Shown here piece by piece: positions 8,684 through 16,002 of a DNA stretch of 64,000 nt. A program made the translations under genes and the position numbers. Below the pieces are notes generated by a model, which saw only the letters and a program-made list of their open reading frames with translations, ran no database searches and was not told the origin of the DNA. Each line of letters opens with the position of its first letter. Position 1 is the stretch's first letter. Source of the stretch: JAIYDJ01 sp031400505 (GTDB lineage Bacteria; Pseudomonadota; Alphaproteobacteria; Rhodobacterales; Rhodobacteraceae); NCBI GenBank assembly GCA_031400505.1, contig JANNPZ010000078.1, positions 1 through 64,000 on the forward strand, written 5' to 3'.

Positions 8684-8724
8684 CCCGAAAAATCGCGTGC
8701 TAGGCGGTGTGTCGGGTTTTCGGG
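8684..8724. terminator. Inverted repeat between converging genes
   Basis: CCCGAAAA at 8684-8691 is complementary to TTTTCGGG at 8717-8724 with a 25-nt loop. It lies in the 73-bp gap between the end of the terminase nuclease gene and the end of the minus-strand gene at 8736, the right place for a terminator in both directions. The loop is long, so confidence is low. Confidence 0.3.
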
Positions 8725-8735
8725 CGTGATGATGC

Positions 8736-9014
8736 CTATTCGGCGGCAATCGCCTGTGTGACGCGCTCTCTGAGGCTGCGCCTTGCCATGCGGACGGCGA
8801 CGATGAAGTGATCCGGCGCAGCGTCTGCCAGCGCGTTGGCGGTCGGTGGACGGTCGAAGGTAATCTCTCGCGTCTGCCGCCCGTCGCGCGTCACGGTTGC
8901 GATGTAGGTTCGCGGAAGTGAAGCAAGCGCATCGACGCGACCTGTGCGCACCTTTTCGGACATGCGGCGCGCAGCCTGTGCGTTTAAATGGTCGATCAAG
9001 TTTTCGGCGATCAT
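8736..9014 (-). CDS. Small phage protein of unknown function
   Basis: A 92-residue protein starting MIAENLIDHL, with GGGGGA 5-6 nt before the start on the minus strand. It is basic, arginine-rich in its C-terminal third and has no recognisable motif. A terminator hairpin (9035-9056) separates it from the gene upstream, so it is probably transcribed on its own or by read-through. I do not recognise its family. Confidence 0.45.
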   Translation of the reverse strand: MIAENLIDHLNAQAARRMSEKVRTGRVDALASLPRTYIATVTRDGRQTREITFDRPPTANALADAAPDHFIVAVRMARRSLRERVTQAIAAE

Positions 9015-9034
9015 GGTAGTCCCCCAAATGAAAA

Positions 9035-9056
9035 GGCCCGCCTCGTCGGGCGGGCC
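9035..9056 (-). terminator. Rho-independent terminator
   Basis: On the minus strand GGCCCGCC (9056-9049) pairs with GGCGGGCC (9042-9035), and TTTTCATTT follows. It lies just after the stop codon of the minus-strand gene at 9098-9976 and before the start of the small gene at 8736-9014. Confidence 0.65.
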
Positions 9057-9097
9057 GTCTCGTTCATCGGGTGCAACATGGTTCTGGTCGCAACCGC

Positions 9098-9976
9098 CTA
9101 CTTACACGCAGCGATTGAATCTTGGGTGGATGCCGCAGCCTCGCGCACAGGCAGGCGTTTGATGCCTTCGGGCAGGATCAGGAATAGTTTGCCCGCTTTG
9201 CGCTCGATCCCGAGGCCCGCTGTCTTGAAGTCGGTATAGATCGCGGCGGACACGACCGAACGCGACCATCCCGTGATCTCGGCCAGATGTTCGAGCGTCG
9301 TTCCACGGGCAAGGGCAACGGCCATCAGGTGACGCTTTGTGCCCGCACGGATCGGCTTGATCTTCGACACGTCGGTTGTCGGGTTGACGAGTATGCGGTC
9401 TTCGGTGCCGCGCGTCGTGGGCTTCTCTTTCTTGGCGGCAGGCATCGCAGGCAGCTCCTGACCGAGCAAGGACTGCACCACATCGAACCCAAGCCGGGAC
9501 CAACCGAGCATGTCACCGTCAGAGTCGGGCGTGACGTGGACAAGGCCTTTCTTGACGAGCGACGACAGAACGCCTTTCTTCTGGGCGGTCGTCATGTCAC
9601 CGACTTTCCGATCTTCGAGCCAGACCCACGTTGTCAGGTCAGCCGGGCAGGTCGCCTGTTTCGGTGCGCCGTTCACCACCGTGTTTTCGCAGTGGGCGAA
9701 CGCGACGAGCAGGTGCTGTTCCGGCGCGGTCAGGGTCTTGAGAACCGCGAGCACGTCGTCTTCGGTGGGTGTCAGGCTGGACGAGTTGTCGAGGACGTCG
9801 GTCGGCGTGTCGTCGCGTTCGCGCAGGTCAGCGTCAAGGGCGTCGGTCGCGGACATCGCATCGAACATCGCGACGAGGGCGGCGTGGGAGGTCTTTTTCA
9901 GTTGGGAGGCGGTTAGCGGGGTGACGAGCAGCGCGTTGATGGCGGCTTTGGTCATCGTGGTCATGTCGGTGGTCAT
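9098..9976 (-). CDS. HTH protein with DUF3489-like C-terminus
   Basis: A 292-residue protein. The N-terminal ~170 residues are unfamiliar, with a helical segment LTPTEDDVLAVLKTLTAPEQH and a possible winged-helix unit around 120-170. Residues about 205-275 (from IRAGTKRHLMAVALARGTTL through the TGWSRSVVSAAIY helix) resemble the DUF3489 helix-turn-helix found in mobile-element proteins. GGAG stands 8 nt before the start. It is divergent from the CoiA-like gene and the shared 80-bp gap contains two palindromes, so it may be a regulator acting there; that is inference. Confidence 0.5.
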   Translation of the reverse strand: MTTDMTTMTKAAINALLVTPLTASQLKKTSHAALVAMFDAMSATDALDADLRERDDTPTDVLDNSSSLTPTEDDVLAVLKTLTAPEQHLLVAFAHCENTVVNGAPKQATCPADLTTWVWLEDRKVGDMTTAQKKGVLSSLVKKGLVHVTPDSDGDMLGWSRLGFDVVQSLLGQELPAMPAAKKEKPTTRGTEDRILVNPTTDVSKIKPIRAGTKRHLMAVALARGTTLEHLAEITGWSRSVVSAAIYTDFKTAGLGIERKAGKLFLILPEGIKRLPVREAAASTQDSIAACK

Positions 9977-9996
9977 CGTGTGTCTCCGTTGCTAGT

Positions 9997-10028
9997 AGGT
10001 CAGAATGGTTGACCTATAACTCAGTTAT
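9997..10028. promoter_or_regulatory. Two adjacent palindromes in a divergent promoter region
   Basis: AGGTCA-N7-TGACCT occupies 9997-10015 and ATAAC-TCA-GTTAT follows directly at 10016-10028. Both are perfect and lie between the start of the minus-strand HTH gene (9976) and the plus-strand CoiA-like gene. Such paired operators are usual for a regulator controlling a divergent switch in a mobile element. Confidence 0.5.
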
Positions 10029-10123
10029 CGGACCTTTCCCCGGCGCGTGTAAACCGGGTGCCGTTTAAACGCGTTCCCACTCTGTTCCTTGCCCGCTTCG
10101 CTTGCCTGATTTACTGTCGCGGG

Positions 10124-11440
10124 ATGCGATCACCACAGCGAACCATCGAAGAAGTTTTCATTGACGGCAGGGGTCCACTAACCTCTGGCCAACTTCTCGC
10201 CATGCACGATGACGAGTGGGGTTTCCTGCGCGACGAAACAACCCGGTTCAACAAGACAGGCGAAGGGCTATCGCTTCGGTGCCATGAGTGCGGTGGACCC
10301 GTCTATGTCAAAGCTGTCCGCGCCCAAGGTGAAGTAAGCCGCCCAATGTTCGCGCACCACAAAGATGCCGATCACAACTGCCCGTGGTTCACGGGTGACA
10401 CGATGACCCCAGACGACGCGCGGGCCGCGCAGTATCATGGGCAACAGGTGTCCGCTGCCCATGAGCAGATGTGCGCCTTGATCGACGAGTTGGTGCGTCT
10501 AGACCCGCGCTACATTCGGTCAACGAGAGGCGACTACCTGCCGCCCGTCGAGAGCGATCACGGGCGCTACCCCGACGTCTATGCCGAGTTGCAAGGCGTT
10601 CGCCCGTTCGTCGTCGAGTATCAGCGGTCAAGCACCTTTCAGAATGAGGTGACAGACCGGACCCTCCATTATGCCCGCGAGGGCATATCGTTGCTTTGGG
10701 TCTTCTCGCACCTTGATCAGCACAACCTGAAACAGAGCTTCCGAGACGTCATTCGGCGGCATCGCGGCAATGCCTTCGTGCTTGATCAGGCGGCGGTCGC
10801 AGCCTCGCGAGAACAGCGAACCCTCGTGCTGTCATGCTACCTTCGGCAAGGCGACACGTTCGACCCGCCCTTGCTTGTCCGCTATGACTCTCTGACCATC
10901 CCGAACCAGAACCTGCCCTATCACGAGGACCGCATCGTCGCGCCCTTGCTATCCCGCATCGACGCGCGACGGCGGCACTACTTTCCGGCGCTTGCGGATT
11001 GGGTGAAGGCCGAGCGCGTCGGACCTATCCAGATCGACGAGTTGCAAGCGTTTGAGCGTCGGAAGGCTGACCGCTTGATTGCTGCTGCGTTTTCCATCGT
11101 TGCGACGGCGAACGGCAAGAAGACCAACTACGCCAGTCGCCATCCCGAGTTGCGCGAGATGATCAACAACTTCCTCGATCTCGGCTCCATCGCACCTTAT
11201 GCCGATCTGCTGGAGGCGCTGATCAAGAACACGGCGCAGCGCGGCCTACTCGAAACGTCAGTCGCAACCGTCATGGATCGGGTCCGCAACGGTTGGGTCA
11301 AGCGACCGGTGCCAACGCCGCAGGTTTCCGAAAAGTCAGAAGAATGGCAGCTATTGCGCGAGTTGCTTCCCGAGGCGCTTGATCCTGTCATTCGAGCGGA
11401 ACTGGCGTTCTACGACGCGCTGCCGAAGTGGGCGGTTTAG
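10124..11440 (+). CDS. CoiA-like nuclease with N-terminal zinc-binding region
   Basis: A 438-residue protein. Near residues 49-90 is a zinc-ribbon-like segment (CHECGG, then H-H and a further C). Near residues 145-195 is the CoiA-type PD-(D/E)xK motif: GRYPDVYAEL, then FVVEYQRSST and a later arginine/tyrosine pair and LLWVF. CoiA proteins take part in processing incoming DNA in competence; relatives also occur on mobile elements. The C-terminal 200 residues are of unknown fold. I prefer ATG 10124; a GTG at 10058 in frame would add 22 residues of poor-looking sequence. The role here (DNA uptake, defence or replication) is not known. Confidence 0.6.
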   Translation: MRSPQRTIEEVFIDGRGPLTSGQLLAMHDDEWGFLRDETTRFNKTGEGLSLRCHECGGPVYVKAVRAQGEVSRPMFAHHKDADHNCPWFTGDTMTPDDARAAQYHGQQVSAAHEQMCALIDELVRLDPRYIRSTRGDYLPPVESDHGRYPDVYAELQGVRPFVVEYQRSSTFQNEVTDRTLHYAREGISLLWVFSHLDQHNLKQSFRDVIRRHRGNAFVLDQAAVAASREQRTLVLSCYLRQGDTFDPPLLVRYDSLTIPNQNLPYHEDRIVAPLLSRIDARRRHYFPALADWVKAERVGPIQIDELQAFERRKADRLIAAAFSIVATANGKKTNYASRHPELREMINNFLDLGSIAPYADLLEALIKNTAQRGLLETSVATVMDRVRNGWVKRPVPTPQVSEKSEEWQLLRELLPEALDPVIRAELAFYDALPKWAV

Positions 11441-11444
11441 CCTG

Positions 11445-11825
11445 TCACGCCGTCGCACTTGCGACACTTTGATTGTAGGCTCTCTCGCAAGCAACGCATC
11501 GGTAGTCAGCAACATAGCGGACATCACCTCGGCATGTGACGCAAGGTTTCGAGCGATAGGTCGTTTGGCCCGCCTTACGGGCGATCAAACGCGCCTGCTC
11601 CTTCGGAGCAATAGACGGAACATCACCGCGCCTTACAGCGATATTGAACGACTGACGGGGAAGGCCAAACTCCTTCAAGACGATCTCACTGATCTGATCA
11701 CGCGATATGCCTTTCGCTACGAGCACTTCGACGCGGGCGATCAGGTTCGGCCAGTAGGGCCTGTCCGACATTTTTCTTACTGCGCCCACTGTACTTACTC
11801 CGTATTCTTTCGATGAACCTGCCAA
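11445..11825 (-). CDS. Small zinc-finger/HTH protein
   Basis: A 126-residue protein with a possible helix-turn-helix near residues 30-65 (GISRDQISEIVLKEFGLPRQ) and a C-terminal C-x2-C ... C-x2-C knuckle (CVTC and CVAC, about residues 95-115). An internal ATG at 11768 (MSDRPYWPN) could be the true start, since neither start has a strong ribosome binding site. It converges with the CoiA-like gene with a 4-bp gap. The function is unknown; the combination suggests nucleic-acid binding. Confidence 0.5.
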   Translation of the reverse strand: MAGSSKEYGVSTVGAVRKMSDRPYWPNLIARVEVLVAKGISRDQISEIVLKEFGLPRQSFNIAVRRGDVPSIAPKEQARLIARKAGQTTYRSKPCVTCRGDVRYVADYRCVACERAYNQSVASATA

Positions 11826-11899
11826 CCAAGTTGGGCGCGATTAAGGCGACACCTCAGACATCGGTTAGGTAGCGCGGGCGAACCTGCAATGATCGGTGG

Positions 11900-12907
11900 A
11901 TGATCACGTTGACCGCCGAACAGATTGAGGCTGGCCGGACGGCCGTCATTGCCCGCAACCCGTCTTGGGAGCCAACGCCGCAGGAAGCCGTTACCCTCGC
12001 CCACGAGTTGTTCCGAAAGCATGGCCGCATGAGCGACCGCAACGAGTGCGCGCAGGTTGGAATGCTGATAGGTTGGTGTCGGGAGAAAGTGTGGGCGCGG
12101 CATCGCATGGGTGAACTCGGTCTGCCGACCGCCTTCGTCGAGCGGGCGCAGGCGTTCGCCGCAGGCCATGTCTTTTACTTCGACCCCGCAGGCGTCGAAC
12201 GCTATGTGCTGGACAACGAGCGCAAGGGCCTGCCGCTTGAACGGGCCTTGATGGACAACCTTCGGACCAAGTTCGACAGTGTGTCAAAAGCGTTCCTTGC
12301 GTCGATCTGGGTTCCTGAGTGCCCATGTTGCGGCGTGACGTTCGAGCGGGGTGGGAACGCTTCGCCGTCCTTTGACCACTTGATCCCCGGCATCCGATCC
12401 CGCGACAACGCCCGCCTGATTTGCCAACTCTGCAATGTGACGAAACTCGACGCAACACCCGACCAGCTTCACCGGATAGCGGACTGGATGACCCTCACCC
12501 CTGCCGCAATGATCGAACGCGCGCAGGCACTGCCGCAGATTGAAGGCTACCGCCTGAACAACTGGGACGGCAGACGGCAGCTTCTTTCGATGAAGAAGTA
12601 TGCTGCCCGCAAGGCAGGCGTCGAGTTCAGCCTTTCGCTCGATGATGTAGTCTGGTCACGGTCATGTCCTGCTCTGGGTGTTGAGTTTGATCTGCCGGGA
12701 GTGACGCAGGCGGACAAGAAAGGTCCGAAGCGCAACTCGCTTTCCTTCGACCGCATTGACCCGCGCCGTGGTTATGTCGCAGGCAACGTCGTGCTGGTGT
12801 CGCATCAGGCCAACTCGATCATGGGCAACGCAACCTCGCCCGACCGCATCCGCCGCGTTGCTGACTGGTTCGATTGGGCACTTGCACAAGGCCGCCGGGC
12901 CGCATAA
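11900..12907 (+). CDS. Double HNH-type endonuclease-like protein
   Basis: A 335-residue protein with two HNH-like regions. The first is a zinc-bound HNH: CPCC at 141-144, FDHLIPG around 158-164, an asparagine at 170, and CQLC at 175-178. The second (about 228-312) lacks cysteine pairs but has the phage-type core SFDRIDPRRGYVAGNVVLVS with a later N-x-x-M. HNH proteins often assist terminase cleavage or act as homing or defence nucleases. The gene ends 14 nt before the element's tRNA-Gly, so the tRNA could be co-transcribed. Which of the two domains is catalytic cannot be told. Confidence 0.65.
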   Translation: MITLTAEQIEAGRTAVIARNPSWEPTPQEAVTLAHELFRKHGRMSDRNECAQVGMLIGWCREKVWARHRMGELGLPTAFVERAQAFAAGHVFYFDPAGVERYVLDNERKGLPLERALMDNLRTKFDSVSKAFLASIWVPECPCCGVTFERGGNASPSFDHLIPGIRSRDNARLICQLCNVTKLDATPDQLHRIADWMTLTPAAMIERAQALPQIEGYRLNNWDGRRQLLSMKKYAARKAGVEFSLSLDDVVWSRSCPALGVEFDLPGVTQADKKGPKRNSLSFDRIDPRRGYVAGNVVLVSHQANSIMGNATSPDRIRRVADWFDWALAQGRRAA

Positions 12908-12921
12908 ACCTTCAGAGTGTT

Positions 12922-12996
12922 GCGGGCGTAGCTCAGTGGTAGAGCATCTGCCTTCCAAGCAGAATGTCGCGCGTTCAATCCGCGTCGCCCGCTCCA
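12922..12996 (+). tRNA. tRNA-Gly(TCC), element-borne, CCA encoded
   Basis: The sequence folds as a full cloverleaf: acceptor GCGGGCG pairs with CGCCCGC, the D stem is GCTC/GAGC, the anticodon stem TCTGC/GCAGA carries the loop CTTCCAA (anticodon TCC, reading GGA/GGG), and the T stem GCGCG/CGCGT has one G-T pair around TTCAATC. The 3' end is T-CCA. Its body differs clearly from the interrupted host tRNA-Gly(TCC) fragment at 13136-13172, so it is not a duplicate of it. It lies 140 bp inside the element end and on the opposite strand to the host fragment. The likely job is to replace the gene the element interrupts. Confidence 0.9.
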
Positions 12997-13035
12997 CCTT
13001 CTTCTTGATCATCGCAAAGGCCGAGCAGCGCGCTC

Positions 13036-13132
13036 ACTACGATTTTTTCGTAACCTACGATTTACCTACGATGCGGGATTTTATTGATGGTCAAACGCTT
13101 GAAATGTTAGCATATTTAACGGTTTGACCATA
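13036..13132 (+). repeat. Repeated motifs at the element's right end (copy B)
   Basis: Three CTACGAT motifs occur (13037, 13055, 13066), two of them as CCTACGA exactly 11 bp apart at 13054 and 13065. GGTCAAAC at 13089-13096 and GTTTGACC at 13122-13129 form an inverted repeat, and TTTGACCATA is at 13123-13132. One CGTAAC iteron is at 13049. The set lies within 100 bp of the tRNA junction, the usual place for integrase arm sites and excisionase sites. Confidence 0.5.
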
Positions 13133-13135
13133 TGT

Positions 13136-13172
13136 TTGGAAGGCTAAGGTCTTACCATTACACAATGCCCGC
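13136..13172 (-). pseudogene. 5' half of host tRNA-Gly(TCC), truncated at the anticodon loop
   Basis: Reading the minus strand from 13172, the 37 nt match the first half of the bacterial glyT-type tRNA-Gly(TCC): acceptor GCGGGCA, D arm with AATGGTA, anticodon 5' stem TTAGC and loop CTTCCAA. The next bases (ACATATGG) do not match the expected 3' stem (GCTAA or GCTGA), and no T arm follows. The break coincides with the end of the 7-nt anticodon loop, a well-known overlap region for tyrosine recombinases. The native 3' half should be at the element's other end, outside this window. Confidence 0.85.
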
Positions 13173-13180
13173 GCAGCGTG

Positions 13181-13209
13181 GTGATACCCTTGCAAGCACG
13201 TCTTCGCAA
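13181..13209 (-). promoter_or_regulatory. Retained promoter of the interrupted tRNA-Gly gene
   Basis: On the minus strand TTGCGA (13209-13204) and TATCAC (13186-13181) are separated by 17 bp and lie 8 bp before the tRNA 5' end. They read leftwards into the truncated tRNA and then into the element. This supports the fragment being the original chromosomal tRNA locus. Confidence 0.55.
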
Positions 13210-13450
13210 GACCCTCGGTTGGCGCGTCGTGCAAGCGCCTCTGTGGCGGTGCAAACCCGCTTTGGCAAAAGGGGAATATGGGCCAGCTGACCGCCGACAA
13301 GATTGTTGCGCAAGCGCCAGACTGTGTTAGCAAAGCGGTGCAAGACCGGCTGGGCGCAGAGCACATTCTTGCCGGTGCCCAACCTGCGTCATACAACTGC
13401 CGCAGCACGCGGGCACCTATTGGCTACTTACTTCAAGCAGGCGCGTCACA

Positions 13451-14884
13451 ATGATCTACCCGACAATCCTCTGTGGCGGCTCTGGCACGCGGCTGTGGCC
13501 CCTGTCACGCAAGAGCTATCCAAAACAGTTTGTGCCGCTGCTAGGTGATGAAACGCTGTTTCAGGCCTCGGCGCGCCGATTGACCGGCAGTGGATTTGCC
13601 GAGCCACTCGTTTTGACCAATGCCGATTTCCGGTTCATCGTGACCGAACAACTTGCGGAACTGGGGATCAACCCCGGTGCCGTGATCATCGAACCCGAAG
13701 GGCGAAACACTGCCCCGGCAATTCTGACGGCGGCCTTGCATGTTGCGGCCATCGACCCCGAGGCGGTCTTGCTTGTGGCCCCGTCTGATCACGCCATACC
13801 CGACACCGCCGCTTTCCACGCAGCGATTGCCCGCGGGCTGACCGCCGTTGCGCAGGGCCAGATCGTGACATTTGGTATTGCGCCCAGTCGGCCCGAAACT
13901 GGTTACGGCTATCTCGAACTCGCCACCCCGCCCGACAGCAACGCCAACCCCGTCCCGCTGCGGCGGTTTGTCGAAAAACCTGACGCGGCAAAGGCCGAAG
14001 CGATGCTGTTGGCCGGGGTCTACCTTTGGAATGCCGGGATCTTCCTGTTCCGCGCGGTTGACATGATTGACGCCTTTGCCGCCCACGCCCCCGAGGTTCT
14101 GGAACCGGTTCGCGCAGCGCTTGCCCAGGCGAAGGTGGACCTTGGCTTTTTGCGCCTTGCCGCCGGTCCTTGGGCAAAAGCACCGGACATCTCGATTGAC
14201 TATGCCGTGATGGAGCGCGCCTCGAACTTGTCGGTGGTGCCGTATTCCGGCGCTTGGTCAGATCTGGGGGGGTGGGACTCGGTCTGGACGGAAGGCGAAC
14301 AGGACCGACAGGGTGTTGCCACTTCGGGGGAGGTCACCGCGATTGATTGCAACGAAAGCCTGTTGCGATCTGACAGTGATGGATTGCAGCTTGTGGGCAT
14401 CGGGCTGACGAACATCATCGTTGTTGCGATGAATGACGCCGTTCTTGTGGCAGACATGTCCCGCGCGCAGGATGTGAAAAAGGCGGTCGATGCGCTGAAG
14501 GCAAAAAAGGCGGCGCAGGCCGTGCAGTTTCCCAAAGACCACCGGCCATGGGGTTGGTTTGAAACGCTGGTGCTTGGCCCGCGCTTTCAGGTCAAACGCA
14601 TCGTGGTGCATCCGGGCGCCAGCCTTAGCCTGCAAAGCCATCACCACCGTTCAGAGCACTGGATCGTGGTGCAAGGCACAGCAAACGTCACGATCGGCGA
14701 CGCAGACCAATTGATTGCCGAAAACCAGTCGGTCTACATTCCCCTGGGGGTCAGGCATCGATTGCACAATCCCGGCAAGCTGTCGATGGTGTTGATCGAG
14801 GTGCAGACCGGGGCCTATCTGGGCGAAGATGACATCGTCCGATATGACGACATCTATGCCCGTGGCCAGGGTCCCAAGGGGTGA
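13451..14884 (+). CDS. manC: Mannose-1-phosphate guanylyltransferase / mannose-6-phosphate isomerase
   Basis: A 477-residue cytosolic enzyme of the bifunctional AlgA/CpsB/ManC family that makes GDP-mannose for polysaccharides. Residues 1-~290 form the nucleotidyltransferase, with the signature GGSGTRLWPLSRKSYPKQF at about 9-27. The C-terminal ~120 residues are a cupin-type II phosphomannose isomerase, with the metal-binding QSHHHRSEHW near 395-404. Length is as usual for the family. It is the first host gene right of the integration site; the 278-bp gap before it holds the tRNA promoter. No polysaccharide genes accompany it, so it may serve a distant locus. Confidence 0.9.
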   Translation: MIYPTILCGGSGTRLWPLSRKSYPKQFVPLLGDETLFQASARRLTGSGFAEPLVLTNADFRFIVTEQLAELGINPGAVIIEPEGRNTAPAILTAALHVAAIDPEAVLLVAPSDHAIPDTAAFHAAIARGLTAVAQGQIVTFGIAPSRPETGYGYLELATPPDSNANPVPLRRFVEKPDAAKAEAMLLAGVYLWNAGIFLFRAVDMIDAFAAHAPEVLEPVRAALAQAKVDLGFLRLAAGPWAKAPDISIDYAVMERASNLSVVPYSGAWSDLGGWDSVWTEGEQDRQGVATSGEVTAIDCNESLLRSDSDGLQLVGIGLTNIIVVAMNDAVLVADMSRAQDVKKAVDALKAKKAAQAVQFPKDHRPWGWFETLVLGPRFQVKRIVVHPGASLSLQSHHHRSEHWIVVQGTANVTIGDADQLIAENQSVYIPLGVRHRLHNPGKLSMVLIEVQTGAYLGEDDIVRYDDIYARGQGPKG

Positions 14885-14922
14885 CTGACGGCACCGCTTT
14901 GGCGGGGTACCTGGCAAAGTCC

Positions 14923-14962
14923 AGTGACCCGCAACAGCGCTTGCCAAGGCACCGGGGTCACT
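14923..14962. terminator. Inverted repeat between converging genes
   Basis: AGTGACCC at 14923-14930 is complementary to GGGTCACT at 14955-14962, in the 167-bp gap between manC and the ABC permease gene that converges on it. A terminator in both directions is possible, but there is no T run and the loop is 24 nt. Confidence 0.3.
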
Positions 14963-15051
14963 TGCAATGCCAGTGCGGTCTTGACAAACCGCATGCCGTT
15001 GCAACCCGTGCGCAACGCAGATGGTCGGCCAAGATGCGCAGTCTCATCGCC

Positions 15052-15990
15052 TCACGCGGGCGATACGCCACGGATCCGTTCAGACCGACGGCGCAATGCC
15101 TCGACCGTTGCCAGCATTCCGATCGAGATGATGACCAGAATCGTTGCAACCGCCAGAATGGCCGGACTGATCGCCTCGCGAATGCCGTTCCACATCTGGC
15201 GCGGGATGGTCTGCTGATCGGGACCCGCAATGAACAGCACCGCCACCACTTCATCGAACGACGTGACAAAGGCAAAAAGCGCACCCGCGATGACACCGGG
15301 CAGGATCAGCGGCATGATCACCTTGAAGAATGTTACGCGCGGGTTTGCCCCCAGACTGGCAGCGGCGCGGACCAGGGATTGGTCAAATCCGGTCAGCGTG
15401 GCCGTTACAGTGATGATCACAAACGGTATTCCCAGCGTTGCATGCGCCATGACGATACCCAGATAGGTCGCCGTTAGCCGCCCGCAATCGACCCCGATGA
15501 TGCTGCAGGGGTTGGAATAGAAAAAGAACAAACCTGTCGCGATGATGATGATCGGAACGATCATCGGGCTGATCAGGATCGCCATGATCAGCCGCCGATA
15601 GGGCATCTCTGGCCGCGACAAGCCGAGAGCCGCCAGCGTACCCAAAAAAGTGGCCAGAATCGTGGACCAGAACCCGATGATGATCGAGTTCTTGGCGGCC
15701 TTGACCCAGGTTGCATTGGTCCAGGCATCGGACCACCAGGTGCCATCGCGAACCGCTTCGGGGGCCTGCATGCCAAAGGTCAGAAGGGTGTCGTACCAGC
15801 GCATCGAATACCCGGCCGGATCGAAAGTCATCATGGCTTCGGTAAACGTGAAATACGGCTCTGCGTTGAACGACAGCGGGATCACGATCAGGATCGGAGA
15901 GATCAGAAACAGGAACACCAGCCCGCAGATCACGAGATAGGTATAGCGCCAAAGCCGCTCCAGCGGGCTTGCATATGTCGGAAGGGCCAT
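15052..15990 (-). CDS. ABC transporter permease, PotC type
   Basis: A 312-residue inner-membrane protein with about six transmembrane segments; the EAA loop is seen as LVRAAASLGANPRVTFFKVIMPLILPG near residues 218-244. It resembles the second permease of spermidine/putrescine-type (type I) transporters. GGAG lies 8 nt before the start. It is the last gene of the series creatinase, ATPase, binding protein, permease, permease on the minus strand and follows the other permease by 12 bp. The substrate is probably creatine or a related guanidino compound, inferred from the creatinase gene only. Confidence 0.85.
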   Translation of the reverse strand: MALPTYASPLERLWRYTYLVICGLVFLFLISPILIVIPLSFNAEPYFTFTEAMMTFDPAGYSMRWYDTLLTFGMQAPEAVRDGTWWSDAWTNATWVKAAKNSIIIGFWSTILATFLGTLAALGLSRPEMPYRRLIMAILISPMIVPIIIIATGLFFFYSNPCSIIGVDCGRLTATYLGIVMAHATLGIPFVIITVTATLTGFDQSLVRAAASLGANPRVTFFKVIMPLILPGVIAGALFAFVTSFDEVVAVLFIAGPDQQTIPRQMWNGIREAISPAILAVATILVIISIGMLATVEALRRRSERIRGVSPA

Positions 15991-16002
15991 CAGCGGTGCT
16001 CC

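Larger units (their letters stand above)
1..13135. mobile_element. Integrated phage-like/satellite element, right part only
   Basis: Replication genes (primase-polymerase, DUF927 ATPase), an iteron cluster, a packaging block (portal, terminase subunits) and accessory nucleases run continuously from the window edge to a truncated host tRNA-Gly gene, where homology to the tRNA stops at 13136. The right boundary is therefore placed at 13135/13136. The left boundary and any integrase are outside the window. No major capsid, protease, tail, holin or lysin gene was recognised in the 13 kb, which would fit a phage satellite (capsid-forming PICI-like) or a partial prophage; this classification is inference. 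A complete tRNA-Gly(TCC) lies just inside the right end. Confidence 0.8.

Noticed and set aside
10058..10123. GTG start giving a longer CoiA-like protein
   Set aside because: The extra 22 residues include FLARFACLIYC, have no ribosome binding site and look unlike the rest; ATG 10124 is more likely.
1..13135. Gene transfer agent cluster
   Set aside because: The alphaproteobacterial GTA cluster has capsid, tail and host-fibre genes and no primase, DUF927 ATPase or tRNA-site integration. The layout here does not match.
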